Part shown: one piece after another, positions 40,726 to 49,412 of the stretch
Numbering within the stretch: position 1 is the stretch's first letter
Layout of the letters: each line of letters opens with the position of its first letter
Program-made: the position numbers and the translations under genes
Notes under the pieces: generated by a model
Told to the model about the DNA's origin: nothing
The model's input: the letters and a program-made list of their open reading frames with translations, nothing else
Databases searched by the model: none
Source of the DNA: Burkholderia stabilis
GTDB lineage: Bacteria > Pseudomonadota > Gammaproteobacteria > Burkholderiales > Burkholderiaceae
Length of the DNA stretch: 64,000 nt
Direction: 5' to 3'
NCBI RefSeq assembly: GCF_001742165.1
Contig: NZ_CP016442.1
Span: 1,488,001-1,552,000, forward strand

Positions 40726-41535
40726 ATGCGCACCTGGCGTCTCGAGCGACCGAATCTCACCGGGCAACTGGATGTGTCCCGCGCGACAGGCCTCGTCGCC
40801 GCGATCGGCGACACCGAGCCGAACGCATTCGCGACCGAAGTCCTGAAGCTGTTCGACGATGCGCTGTCCGTCACGCAGTGCACGATCTTCGCGTATGAAT
40901 TCAGCAACCGTCCGCGCACGATGTCGGTCGCCGATCATCGCGGCGGCCGTTACCTGCGCGACATCGCCGACACCTACGCACGACACTTCTACGCACTCGA
41001 CGGCAACCAGCAGATCGTGTCGACCGCACCTCGCGGCACACACCAACACGATCTGCTGCTGCATCACCAGGCCGGCAACGAAATCGGCCACGAAGCGTAT
41101 CGCGCGGCCTGCTATCGCGGACCCGACGTGTCCGACCGGCTCGCGCTGCTGATGCAGCCCGACGATGCGATCTGGTTGTCGATCAACCTGTACCGCGCCG
41201 ATCGCAGCGGCGCATTCCAGCCGCGCGAGATCACGGTGATCGAAACGCTCGCGCCGCTGATCGCTCATGCTGCGAAACATCACTACGCGCTAGCCGGCGC
41301 GACGCAGACCGGCATCCCGTCGTCGATGCTCGCCCGGCTGCGCAGTGCGTGCCCCGCGCTATCCAAACGCGAACTCGACGTGCTGCGCGGCGTACTCGAA
41401 GGTCAAACCGCACACGAGATCGGCGAGACGATCGGCGTGAAGGCATCGAGCGTCGTGACCTACCAGAAGCGCGCGTACCGGCGCCTCGGCATCACGAGCC
41501 AGCGCGAGCTGTTTGCGCTGTGCCTGCAGCGCTGA
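40726..41535 (+). CDS. LuxR-type HTH transcriptional regulator, unknown sensor domain
   Basis: A 269-residue regulator with a C-terminal GerE/LuxR helix-turn-helix (about 205-265): LSKRELDVLRGVLEGQTAHEIGETIGVKASSVVTYQK, in short pieces. The N-terminal about 190 residues lack the conserved Trp/Tyr/Asp pattern of acyl-homoserine lactone domains and show no receiver domain, so it is not a standard quorum-sensing or response regulator. It sits 165 bases before, and in the same direction as, an FAD monooxygenase and a DUF2783 protein, which it may control. Confidence 0.85.
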   Translation: MRTWRLERPNLTGQLDVSRATGLVAAIGDTEPNAFATEVLKLFDDALSVTQCTIFAYEFSNRPRTMSVADHRGGRYLRDIADTYARHFYALDGNQQIVSTAPRGTHQHDLLLHHQAGNEIGHEAYRAACYRGPDVSDRLALLMQPDDAIWLSINLYRADRSGAFQPREITVIETLAPLIAHAAKHHYALAGATQTGIPSSMLARLRSACPALSKRELDVLRGVLEGQTAHEIGETIGVKASSVVTYQKRAYRRLGITSQRELFALCLQR

Positions 41536-41700
41536 TCCGTATCGGCCTGCACTGAGCCATCGCGGCCACCCATCCTTCCTCCCGCTGTACCCCGAATGGG
41601 GACAACGAAGTCCCGGCCGGCTTCCATACTGCATCGACCTGTTGCGCGCATCGCAGCGTCGATGCGTACGCGTCGAACCAGACCACCCTGGAAACCAACG

Positions 41701-43434
41701 ATGGACATCGAATTCAAGCCCTACCCGTTCGTCGCCGAGCGGCATCCCGCGCATCTGCCGGCCTGCGACGACGGCGTCGATACGCGCCGGCATCGCGTCG
41801 CGATCGTCGGCGGCGGCCCTGTCGGCCTCGCCGTCGCGCTCGGTCTCGCGAACCACGGCATCCGCAGCGTACTGATCGAGGCCGACGATTCGGTCTGCCA
41901 CGGCAGCCGCGCGATCTGCATCTCGCGGCGCAGCCTCGAGATCATCGAACGGCTCGGCGCGCTCGACGATTTCCTGCGCGTCGGGCTGCCGTGGACCGGT
42001 GGACGCAGCTTCTACCGGCACGATGAAGTGCTGCATTTCACGATGCCGCAGGACGAGAACCAAAAGCTGCCGCCAATGGTGAATCTCGCGCAGTACCACA
42101 TCGAACAGTTCCTGCTCGACGCCGCGCTGCGCCGTCCCGAACTGATCGAGATCCGCTGGCAGTCGAAGGTCGCTCACGTAACGCAGCAGCCGGACGGCGT
42201 GCGTCTCGACATCGACACGCCGCTCGGCGGCTATGCGCTCGACGCCGACTGGGTCGTCGCATGCGACGGCGGACGCAGCACGATGCGCGACGCGCTCGGC
42301 CTGTCGCTTCAGGGCACAAGCTACGAAGGCCGCTACGTGATCGTCGACATCGCGCTCGACAGCGACCGGCCGACCGAACGGCTCGCCTATTTCGATCCGT
42401 CGTCGAACCCGGGCTCGACCGTGCTCGTCCACAAGCAGCCCGACAACGTGTGGCGGATCGACTACCAGTTGCGCGACGACGAGGATGCCGACGCGGCCGT
42501 GAAACCCGAGAACGTGATCCCGCGCGTGCAGAACCTGCTCGACATGATGGGCGAGCGCGGCGACTGGTCGCCGATCTGGATCACGATCTACAAGGCGAAT
42601 GCGCTGACGCTCGAACGCTACCGGCACGGCCGCGTGCTGTTCTGCGGCGACGCCGCGCATCTCGTGCCGATCTTCGGCGTACGCGGCGCGAATTCTGGCA
42701 TCGACGACGCCGACAACGTTGCATGGAAGCTCGCATACGCGATCCGCGGCCTCGCGTCGGACGCGCTGCTCGACAGCTACTCGGACGAGCGCGTGTTCGC
42801 GACGCACGAGAACCTGCGCTACGGCACGAAGAGCACCGAGTTCATGGCACCGCCGTCATTCGCATTCGAACTGATGCGCAAGGCCGTGCTGACACTCGCG
42901 GTTCGGCATCCGGCGCTGCGCTCGCTGATCAACCCGCGCCAGACATCGGCGATTGCGTATGCAACGTCGCCGCTCAACGCGGCCGAACGCGACGCCTTCG
43001 CGGCCGGCCCGGCGCCCGGCACCGTGCTCGCGGAATGCCCGCTGATGCTCTGCACGGCGCTCGAGGGCGGCACACGTCGCGGCCATCTGACCGACCTCGT
43101 CGCCCCGCGCTTCACCGCGTTCTGCTTCACGGCCGATGGCGTACCCGATCCGTCGCTGGTCGATCTCGAACGGCGCCTGCAGGACGCACCTATACCTTTC
43201 GCGCTCGTCACGCTCGCACGGCATGCGGCGTCGCAGCACCCGGCCTGCCGCGGCCATGATGAAGACGGCCGGCTGTTCGACCTGTACGGCGCGCGCGACG
43301 GCACCGTCTATCTGGTGCGCCCGGACGGGCACGTACTCGGCCGCTGGCACGACGCACGCGCCGACGATGTAGCCGCCGCGCTCGAACGCGCGCTCCATCC
43401 GGTCGCGTCAACCCATCTTCAGGAGACCGCATGA
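41701..43434 (+). CDS. FAD-dependent monooxygenase (MhpA-like)
   Basis: A 577-residue class A hydroxylase: VAIVGGGPVGLAVALGL (about 33-49), the DG motif VVACDGGRSTMRDAL and the second FAD motif VLFCGDAAHLVPIFGVRGANSG. A C-terminal thioredoxin-like segment ends in VYLVRPDGHVLGRWHD. This pattern matches the 3-(3-hydroxyphenyl)propionate hydroxylase group. It overlaps a DUF2783 gene (ATG inside the stop), a pairing seen repeatedly in aromatic catabolic loci. Substrate not determinable. Confidence 0.9.
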   Translation: MDIEFKPYPFVAERHPAHLPACDDGVDTRRHRVAIVGGGPVGLAVALGLANHGIRSVLIEADDSVCHGSRAICISRRSLEIIERLGALDDFLRVGLPWTGGRSFYRHDEVLHFTMPQDENQKLPPMVNLAQYHIEQFLLDAALRRPELIEIRWQSKVAHVTQQPDGVRLDIDTPLGGYALDADWVVACDGGRSTMRDALGLSLQGTSYEGRYVIVDIALDSDRPTERLAYFDPSSNPGSTVLVHKQPDNVWRIDYQLRDDEDADAAVKPENVIPRVQNLLDMMGERGDWSPIWITIYKANALTLERYRHGRVLFCGDAAHLVPIFGVRGANSGIDDADNVAWKLAYAIRGLASDALLDSYSDERVFATHENLRYGTKSTEFMAPPSFAFELMRKAVLTLAVRHPALRSLINPRQTSAIAYATSPLNAAERDAFAAGPAPGTVLAECPLMLCTALEGGTRRGHLTDLVAPRFTAFCFTADGVPDPSLVDLERRLQDAPIPFALVTLARHAASQHPACRGHDEDGRLFDLYGARDGTVYLVRPDGHVLGRWHDARADDVAAALERALHPVASTHLQETA

Positions 43435-43643
43435 TGACCGACGCCGAACGCGATACCCACTACACCGCCCTGTGCCACACGATGACGCGTATCGGCGAAG
43501 CCGACGCACCGCTCTTTCTCGCCCGCTTCGCACTGCTGTCGATCGAGGCGATCGGCGATGCCGCAACCATCGCACGGTTGATCGCCGACGCAAGCGACGG
43601 ACTACCCGACACGTGCAAGCCGGCAACGACGCACACACGATGA
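43431..43643 (+). CDS. DUF2783 small protein
   Basis: A 70-residue soluble protein of DUF2783 type: ERDTHYTALCHTMTRIGEAD then FLARFALLSIEAIGDAATI. The start (43431, with a second ATG at 43434) overlaps the end of the monooxygenase gene, so the two are translationally coupled. Members sit beside flavoprotein hydroxylases; a role as small partner or stabiliser is only a guess. No terminator seen directly after. Confidence 0.85.
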   Translation: MMTDAERDTHYTALCHTMTRIGEADAPLFLARFALLSIEAIGDAATIARLIADASDGLPDTCKPATTHTR

Positions 43644-43907
43644 AGCGTCTGGCCGGCCGGCTTCGCCGGCGGCCACTTTCTTACAAACTCATTTCGACGC
43701 GCATCGTCCGCGCACGCACCGCGCTGTGAGCAGACAAATTTCCTGGAAAATCGGCTTAAGGGTGCATAACATTACTTAACGATTCTGACCCGTCTATCGC
43801 GTTACATTGCGTGGGCGGCGCGGCGGGTCGCAATGCCGCCTTCACCCAGCTTGCGGCGCGACAGCCGGCGTCCGGTCATTTCGACTCAACCCAAGGAGAG
43901 GACCACC

Positions 43908-44162
43908 ATGACTCATGGCTTGATTATGTGGCTCATCATCGGCGCGATCGCCGGCTGGCTTGCAGGACTGCTCGTCAAGGGCGGCGGCTTCGGCCTGATC
44001 GTCGACATCATCGTCGGGATCGTCGGCGCGGTGATCGGAGGCTGGCTGGCCGGGCTGCTCGGCATCAGCATCGGCAGCGGCTTCATCGGCTCGGTGATCG
44101 TCGCGGTCGTCGGCGCGGTGATTCTGCTGTTCGTGATCCGGCTATTCAAGCGAGCGGCCTGA
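43908..44162 (+). CDS. GlsB/YeaQ/YmgE family membrane protein
   Basis: An 84-residue, Gly-rich, three-helix inner-membrane protein (LIMWLIIGAIAGWLAGLLV, FIGSVIVAVVGAVILLFVI), the transglycosylase-associated protein fold. Homologues are often stress-induced, but the function is unknown. CAAGGAGAGG is the ribosome site. A terminator follows. Confidence 0.92.
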   Translation: MTHGLIMWLIIGAIAGWLAGLLVKGGGFGLIVDIIVGIVGAVIGGWLAGLLGISIGSGFIGSVIVAVVGAVILLFVIRLFKRAA

Positions 44163-44174
44163 CGATTCTCTCCA

Positions 44175-44195
44175 CGCGCCTTCGGGCGCGTTTTC
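44175..44195 (+). terminator. Terminator after the YeaQ-family gene
   Basis: ACGCGCC TTCG GGCGCGT hairpin with a TTCG-type loop followed by TTT. Confidence 0.7.
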
Positions 44196-44241
44196 GCATC
44201 AGGCCGGCGCGCGGCGTGTACGCCGCGCGCCGCCGGCCCTT

Positions 44242-44724
44242 TCAGCGCTTCGCGCGCTGCAACCAGCCATCGAGCACGTCGGCCGCCAGCAATCCGCTGC
44301 GCGCTTCGCGTGCGCCATCGCGCCCGATCCACACGGTGCGCGGCATTTCCCCTCGCCACCCCGCGTCGAGCGCCGCCCGCAGACGCTCGGGCATCGGCTC
44401 CGCGTTCGCGTACTGCGCGACCTGCGGCGGCAGGTTCATCTGCGCGAGCGCCTGCGAGATCGCCGCGCCGTTGTCGTCGTACGCATCCATCGCGACCATC
44501 GCGAGTTGCACGTCCGGATGACGGCGCTGCCACGCGACCAGATGCGCGGCGTTCTCGCGGCAGTATCCGCAATCGAGCGACCAGATCTCGACCGCCAGCG
44601 GCCGCTCGTGCGCCGCCGCATACAACCGCGCGACGTCGGCCGCGCGCAGCGGCTGCAGTTCGCCGCCGGCCCATGCCGGCACGCTCGCGAGCACGACGCC
44701 GATCAATGCAATCAGCCATTTCAT
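44242..44724 (-). CDS. Thioredoxin-like periplasmic protein
   Basis: A 160-residue exported protein: signal peptide (MKWLIALIGVVLASVPAWA) and a thioredoxin fold with redox motif SLDCGYCREN (Cys52, Cys55), and the cis-Pro region EMPRTVWIGRDG. It overlaps the end of the BNR-repeat gene by four bases (ATGA) and is the last gene of a four-gene minus-strand cluster (DUF2946, TonB receptor, BNR protein, this). It may reduce cysteines or hand over metal in that system. Confidence 0.87.
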   Translation of the reverse strand: MKWLIALIGVVLASVPAWAGGELQPLRAADVARLYAAAHERPLAVEIWSLDCGYCRENAAHLVAWQRRHPDVQLAMVAMDAYDDNGAAISQALAQMNLPPQVAQYANAEPMPERLRAALDAGWRGEMPRTVWIGRDGAREARSGLLAADVLDGWLQRAKR

Positions 44725-45980
44725 TGCGCGCCCTCCACGGCGATCAGCCGATAACCGTCGTTACGCGTGCGCCACGACAGGTAGAGGCGGCCCGCATCGT
44801 CGAGCAGTTGCGGGTTGTCGCTCGCGCCCGACGTCGACGCGATCACGCGCGGCGCCGACCAGTGCTCGCCGCGATCGTCCGAGCGGCGCAGTTTGATCTG
44901 CATCGCATCGCCGTCGAACGCCTTCCACGCGAGCCACACGACATCGCCGCGCGCAACAAGCGCCGCATGCGACGCCTGCTCGCCAGGCACGACCGGGTTC
45001 ACGCCGAAGGCCCACGGCGTGCCGCGCGGCTGACCGTCGGCGCCGATGCGCGAATAGAACACGTCGGCACGACCGTCGACGACGCCGAACCACGCAAGAT
45101 GACGCGTGCCGTCCGGCGTGATCGCCAGCGCCGGCCCATGCTCGGGGCACGCCTCGACGTGCCAGTTCGAGAACGTCGCCCGCACCGGCACGATCGGCTC
45201 CGACGCCGATACGGGCAGCACGGCGAGCGCATGATCGCGGATCTGCCCCGGGAACACGTTGCGCCAGGCCGCCTCGATATGCCCGGCAGGGTCGATCGCC
45301 ATCGCGATCCGGCAGCATTCGCACGTGTGGTCCGTCACCTTTCGCTCGGGTTCGAACGACGCGCCGCCGTCATGCGACACCGCGTAATAGACGGCCGCGC
45401 CTTCGTACGCCTGCCCCGCCGTCTTCGCGGCGACGAGATCGCGCTTGTCGATCCACGCGATCGCGATGTTGCCGGCCGGATCGACGGCCATCATGTCGAA
45501 GCGATGCGTGATCGCCTGCCGGTCGCGATGCACGGTGACGGGCACGCTCCACGTCGCGCCGCCGTCGAGCGATCGCGAGAAACGCACCATGCCCGTGTAC
45601 GGCGCATCGAGCGGCGTCGACCACGACACGTACACCGCGCGCCCGTCCGGGCTCGTCGCGATCTTCGGGCGATTCTCGGCGCTCGTGTAGACCGGTTCCG
45701 GCATCGCGTTGACGGTGACCGGCGCGGACAGCGTGCGGCCCGCATCGTCGGAATGCGCGACGACGACGTGCGCGCCCTCGACCCACGCGACCCACAGCCG
45801 GTGACGCGCGTCGAACGCGGCCCCCGTCGCGAGCGGCTGTTTCTGCTGAGCGGGCGCGGCCTGCATGCCCATGTGCGCAGCATGCGGATCGGCGGCCTTC
45901 GGTGCGTCGTGCGCACCGGCGGGCGACAGCGCCGCGAGCCACAGCGCGCAGCCCGCCGCGAACGATTTCACAGCGACCAT
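44721..45980 (-). CDS. BNR/Asp-box repeat exported protein (sialidase-like propeller)
   Basis: A 419-residue periplasmic protein: signal peptide, then a His/Met-rich segment HDAPKAADPHAAHMGMQ (24-40) and a beta-propeller with four Asp-boxes, SDDAGRTL (77-84), SLDGGATW (137-144), SHDGGASF (202-209) and SDDRGEHW (367-374). A Cys cluster CECC (220-223) and a further Cys278 (EACPEHGP) look like a metal site. Although annotated as exo-alpha-sialidase by fold, the sialidase catalytic set (Arg triad, RIP motif) is not evident, so a metal-handling role is likelier. It overlaps the TonB receptor gene by 13 bases. Confidence 0.82.
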   Translation of the reverse strand: MVAVKSFAAGCALWLAALSPAGAHDAPKAADPHAAHMGMQAAPAQQKQPLATGAAFDARHRLWVAWVEGAHVVVAHSDDAGRTLSAPVTVNAMPEPVYTSAENRPKIATSPDGRAVYVSWSTPLDAPYTGMVRFSRSLDGGATWSVPVTVHRDRQAITHRFDMMAVDPAGNIAIAWIDKRDLVAAKTAGQAYEGAAVYYAVSHDGGASFEPERKVTDHTCECCRIAMAIDPAGHIEAAWRNVFPGQIRDHALAVLPVSASEPIVPVRATFSNWHVEACPEHGPALAITPDGTRHLAWFGVVDGRADVFYSRIGADGQPRGTPWAFGVNPVVPGEQASHAALVARGDVVWLAWKAFDGDAMQIKLRRSDDRGEHWSAPRVIASTSGASDNPQLLDDAGRLYLSWRTRNDGYRLIAVEGAQ

Positions 45981-48331
45981 TTCAGTTCTCCATAGAAAGT
46001 GCGGCCCGGATACGGATGGAACACGTAGTAACGGCGGTCCGTCAGGTTGTCGATGCCGAGCGATGCGGTCCAGTGACGGTCGAAGCGGTAGCGCGCCTTC
46101 AGGTCGACGACCGTAAACGAGCTCGTGCCGCCGTAGACATCGGGATTCACGTCGCTGTTGTCGAGCGTGTTGAACTGGCGGCCCGAGTAACGCACGCCGA
46201 CGCTCGCGAGCCAGTGCTCGTCGAAGCGATACGACGCGAGCAGGTTTGCACGCATGCGCGGAATGCGCGGGAAACGCGAGCCGACATACGCGGGATTCGC
46301 GGCGTCGGCCAGAATCTGCGCGTTGCTCGCCGATACGTTCGCGTCGATGGCCAGCCCCTTCAGCCCGACGTTCTCGCCGCTGAACGCGAGCTCGACGCCG
46401 CGCACGCGCACGCGATCCACGTTCGAGACGTTGGTGACGGTCGATGCGCCCGACACGGTCGTCTGGCTGTAGATCGAATCGCGCAGGTCGCTCTGGAACA
46501 CGCTCGCGCGCACGACGCCGACACCGACGTCACGTTCCGCCGTGAAGTCCCAGTCGATCGCCTTTTCGGGCCGCAGGTTCGGGTTGTTGTTGACGATCGC
46601 GTTGTTCGAGATCGTGCCCTGGAACAGTTCGCCGACCGTCGGAAACCGCGTGCCGGTCGCGAACGACAGCCGGAAGCGCCAGACCTCCGTCGCATCCCAT
46701 TGCAGCGCGACTTTCGGCGACAGCGCGTTCGCGCTGCGATCCGCATAGCCGAGCGTGCCGGCCGCGTTGCCGAGCGCGCCGCCGTAGGCATCCCAGCGCT
46801 CGTAGCGCAGCCCCAGCGTCGCGAGCCAGCCCGGCGCGAAGCGCCACGCGTCCTGCGCGAACAGCGCCTGCGTGCGCGTGTCGCCCTGATAGACGCTCGC
46901 GAGCGACGTGGTCGGCCCGGCCAGCCAGTCGGCCGTGTTGTACGTGACGTTGCGCAGGAAGTAGTTGTCGTAGTGATAGCCGAACGTGAACGTGTGGCGC
47001 TTCACTTCCGGCGCCTCGGCCTTCAGGTCGAGCGTGCGCCAGCCGGTGCCGTCGCCCTGGAACAGCGTGCCCGCGCCGCCTTGCACGGTCGACGCCGCGC
47101 GCAGCACGTCGCGCGACACGTCGTACGCGGACACGACGCCCGACAGCCGCCAGCCGGAATCGAGCCGGCCGTTCAGGCCGAGCGCGTACAGCCAGTTCTC
47201 CTGGTCGCCGCGCTGCGGCGCGAACGCGTTCGGCGCGACGGTCATGTTCTGGCCGCCGATCGACACGTTGCCGCCGTAGACCGGATTGCCGGCCGCGTCG
47301 CGCAGGAAGGTTTCGCCGTGCTGCCGGTAATGGTTCTCCCAATGCCCGAGCGTGAGCGTCGCGTCGACGTGGTCGGTAAACGCGTAGCCCATCCGGACCG
47401 TCTCGTTGAGCTGCTCGGTCCGCTCGATCGTCTGCGCGCCGACGATCGTCCGCGGCTTGCCGTTCGGCCCGATGTCGGTCGCGGCGCCCGTCACGGGTAC
47501 GGCGCGCCCGAGCTTCGGGTTGTATGCGGAATTGGGGCTCGCATACTGCATCGGCTGACCGTTGTTCTCCAGCCGGTCGAGCGACAGCGAGAACCAGAAC
47601 CGGCCGACGCGATTCGCGATCCGCGCGGTCTGGTGATTGCCGCCGAAGCTGTCCGCGAATCCGTAGCCGTCGTGGTAGCGCTGCGTAAAGAACTGCGTCG
47701 ACAGCGACGCTTCAAGTTTTTCCGGGCGGCGCGTCGTCAGCAGCACGGTCGAGCCGATCGAGTTGCCGGGGTACAGCGCGGAAAAGGGGCCATAGAGCAC
47801 GTCGACGCGCGCGATGTCGTCGGGCGGAATCAGCGACCAGCGCGGCGGGTACGCATAGCTCGAGCCGAGCAGGTTCGACAGCAGCACGCCGTCGGCGTAG
47901 ACGAGCCCGCGCGCGCTCTGCAGTTCGTTGAAGTCACGCCCCGCGAACACGCTGTTGCGGTCGCCGATGTAGCGCTTGCGAACCATCAGGTTCGGTGCGT
48001 ACTTCAGCGCATCCTCGGTGGTGACGTTGGTATGCGTCTCGATCCGCTCGCGCGTGATCGATTCGACGACGGCCGGCGTATCCGGATCGACGGGTTGCCG
48101 CTGCGCGGTCACGCTGACGGCGGTCAGCGTGTCACCGGTCGGCGGGAGCGGCACGGCGGCGGCCGCGGAAGCCGGTGCGGCAGCGCCGGCGGGACGCTCG
48201 ACGCCATCGCGGGGCGCATCGACGCGTGCATTGTCCGTCGATGCCGCGTGGGCGGCGGGCCACGCGAAAACGGCCGCGCATGCGAGCGCGAGCCGGCCGC
48301 GCGACGGGCGCGCGACAAAGGTGTACGACAT
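45968..48331 (-). CDS. TonB-dependent outer membrane receptor, probable copper uptake
   Basis: A 787-residue outer-membrane receptor. Signal peptide (LACAAVFAWPAAHAAS), a long Ala/Pro linker, a TonB-box-like segment near LTAVSVTAQ (about 72-80), a plug domain (APNLMVRKRYIGDRNS, YGPFSALYPGNSIGSTVLL) and a 22-strand barrel with the final strand ending in FYGELKWSL. The predicted start (48331) has AGGAAT 8 bases upstream. It is downstream of the DUF2946 gene and precedes the BNR and thioredoxin genes. In Bordetella a DUF2946 gene leads a copper-controlled receptor operon (bfrG), which suggests the same substrate here; siderophore uptake is the alternative. Confidence 0.9.
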   Translation of the reverse strand: MSYTFVARPSRGRLALACAAVFAWPAAHAASTDNARVDAPRDGVERPAGAAAPASAAAAVPLPPTGDTLTAVSVTAQRQPVDPDTPAVVESITRERIETHTNVTTEDALKYAPNLMVRKRYIGDRNSVFAGRDFNELQSARGLVYADGVLLSNLLGSSYAYPPRWSLIPPDDIARVDVLYGPFSALYPGNSIGSTVLLTTRRPEKLEASLSTQFFTQRYHDGYGFADSFGGNHQTARIANRVGRFWFSLSLDRLENNGQPMQYASPNSAYNPKLGRAVPVTGAATDIGPNGKPRTIVGAQTIERTEQLNETVRMGYAFTDHVDATLTLGHWENHYRQHGETFLRDAAGNPVYGGNVSIGGQNMTVAPNAFAPQRGDQENWLYALGLNGRLDSGWRLSGVVSAYDVSRDVLRAASTVQGGAGTLFQGDGTGWRTLDLKAEAPEVKRHTFTFGYHYDNYFLRNVTYNTADWLAGPTTSLASVYQGDTRTQALFAQDAWRFAPGWLATLGLRYERWDAYGGALGNAAGTLGYADRSANALSPKVALQWDATEVWRFRLSFATGTRFPTVGELFQGTISNNAIVNNNPNLRPEKAIDWDFTAERDVGVGVVRASVFQSDLRDSIYSQTTVSGASTVTNVSNVDRVRVRGVELAFSGENVGLKGLAIDANVSASNAQILADAANPAYVGSRFPRIPRMRANLLASYRFDEHWLASVGVRYSGRQFNTLDNSDVNPDVYGGTSSFTVVDLKARYRFDRHWTASLGIDNLTDRRYYVFHPYPGRTFYGELKWSL

Positions 48332-48379
48332 GGGTGGATTCCTGAAAACGTGATCGGACGCCGCCGGACGCGAGCACGC

Positions 48380-48399
48380 GCCGCGCACGGACGCGCGGC
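48380..48399 (-). promoter_or_regulatory. GC-rich hairpin between DUF2946 and receptor genes
   Basis: GCCGCGC (48380-48386) and GCGCGGC (48393-48399) form a perfect 7-base stem with a 6-base loop in the 124-base gap between the DUF2946 stop and the receptor start; the flanking bases extend it with G-U and G-C pairs. A position for attenuation or Rho-dependent control, not shown to act. Confidence 0.4.
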
Positions 48400-48455
48400 A
48401 CGCGGACCCGGCCGCGGGCGGCACGCGCGCCAACGGGGCGCGCGAACGACATCAA

Positions 48456-48845
48456 TCAGATCGGGGTGTTTTCAGGCGGGGCGCGCGGCTGCGCGAGACG
48501 GATGCCCTTGCGGGGAAAATCGGGAACGGCCGGAGCGGCCACGCGGTAGGCAAACGTCCGCACGAAGCCTGGCATCGCAGGCAGGCTCGTACCGAGCGCC
48601 ACGTTCGCCGCGAAGCCGGGGCAGTACACGCAGTGCGCCATGCCGGCATGGTCGAACGACGACGTGTCGTGGTCGCCACCCGCTTGCGCGAGCACGACCT
48701 GGCGTGCGCCCGCTGCACTGCACAATTCGAGCGTGAGCTCGCCGGAGGCGCTCGACGCAAGACGCGCGTAGCCGATGACGGGCGACAGTACATTCAGTAC
48801 CAGCGCCAGCCATACGAGGCTGATCCATCGCGTCGTTCGTTTCAT
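48456..48845 (-). CDS. DUF2946 small protein, possible copper-sensing leader gene
   Basis: A 129-residue protein with an N-terminal membrane/signal segment (WISLVWLALVLNVLSPVIG), a conserved Cys42 and a His/Cys motif FDHAGMAHCVYCPGF (Cys72 and Cys75). DUF2946 proteins commonly sit in front of TonB-dependent receptor genes. In Bordetella one of them (CruR) acts as a copper-responsive upstream reading frame whose CXXC motif controls the downstream receptor operon. The same order here, with 124 bases to the receptor, fits. ATG 48845 was chosen because it begins the signal segment; an upstream ATG (48914) lacks a ribosome site. Confidence 0.83.
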   Translation of the reverse strand: MKRTTRWISLVWLALVLNVLSPVIGYARLASSASGELTLELCSAAGARQVVLAQAGGDHDTSSFDHAGMAHCVYCPGFAANVALGTSLPAMPGFVRTFAYRVAAPAVPDFPRKGIRLAQPRAPPENTPI

Positions 48846-49042
48846 TGCGGCCCAGGAAAAAGTGCGCGGAAGTATAACAAGCGGCTCGATTGTTGCCGAT
48901 TGCCCAGGATGCAATAGTCAGCATCGCAGTCGCGTCACAGCGCATGTGCCGTTAATACAACAGAGACAAAATCTAACGATTCGTCTCTGGCATAAATCCA
49001 ACCACGAGGTTGATAATCATCGAACCTGCTGGAGAAACGACC

Positions 49043-49189
49043 ATGGACGAAAGACCAACTCGCATGCCACCGCCCGAGCAAGTGATGAGCCCGGATCCGG
49101 AACCCGTCGGCGTGGAATTCCTCGCCGAATTGCCCGAGCATGTTCGGGCATTCTTCGACGAGCAGCACAAGCTGTACTCGCCGAAGTGA
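49043..49189 (+). CDS. 48-residue small protein, unknown
   Basis: Starts MDERPTRMPPPEQVMSPDPE and continues through VGVEFLAELPEHVRAFFDE to end KLYSPK. It is acidic, Pro-rich at the start, with an amphipathic helix in the second half. A good ribosome site (GGAGAAACGACC before ATG, 8 bases) and no overlap with other genes support it being translated. No family is recognised. It lies 197 bases from the divergent DUF2946 gene. Confidence 0.6.
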   Translation: MDERPTRMPPPEQVMSPDPEPVGVEFLAELPEHVRAFFDEQHKLYSPK

Positions 49190-49412
49190 ACGACTGTCCG
49201 GTTCTGTAACCGCCACGTGTCGATCATCGCTATCGTGCGGTTCATCCTTGCGCATCGCGCGCAATTCGCCTCGCACCCGGGCCGCAATAGCCTGACGGTG
49301 CCGGATCAGGTCGCCTGCTGATTCTTCTGTCGCGTCGCTACGCCGCGCGACTGTCTTCGTCTATTCTTCTGGTTTTCCACGTCCGGGCCACCCGGCTCTC
49401 CCGATCGTTCCG

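Noticed and set aside
40726..41535. Quorum-sensing LuxR (acyl-homoserine lactone) receptor
   Set aside because: The N-terminal domain lacks the conserved autoinducer-pocket residues and no luxI-like gene is present.
44721..45980. True sialidase
   Set aside because: Asp-boxes mark the propeller fold, but the catalytic Arg/Tyr/Asp set is not evident; context suggests metal handling.
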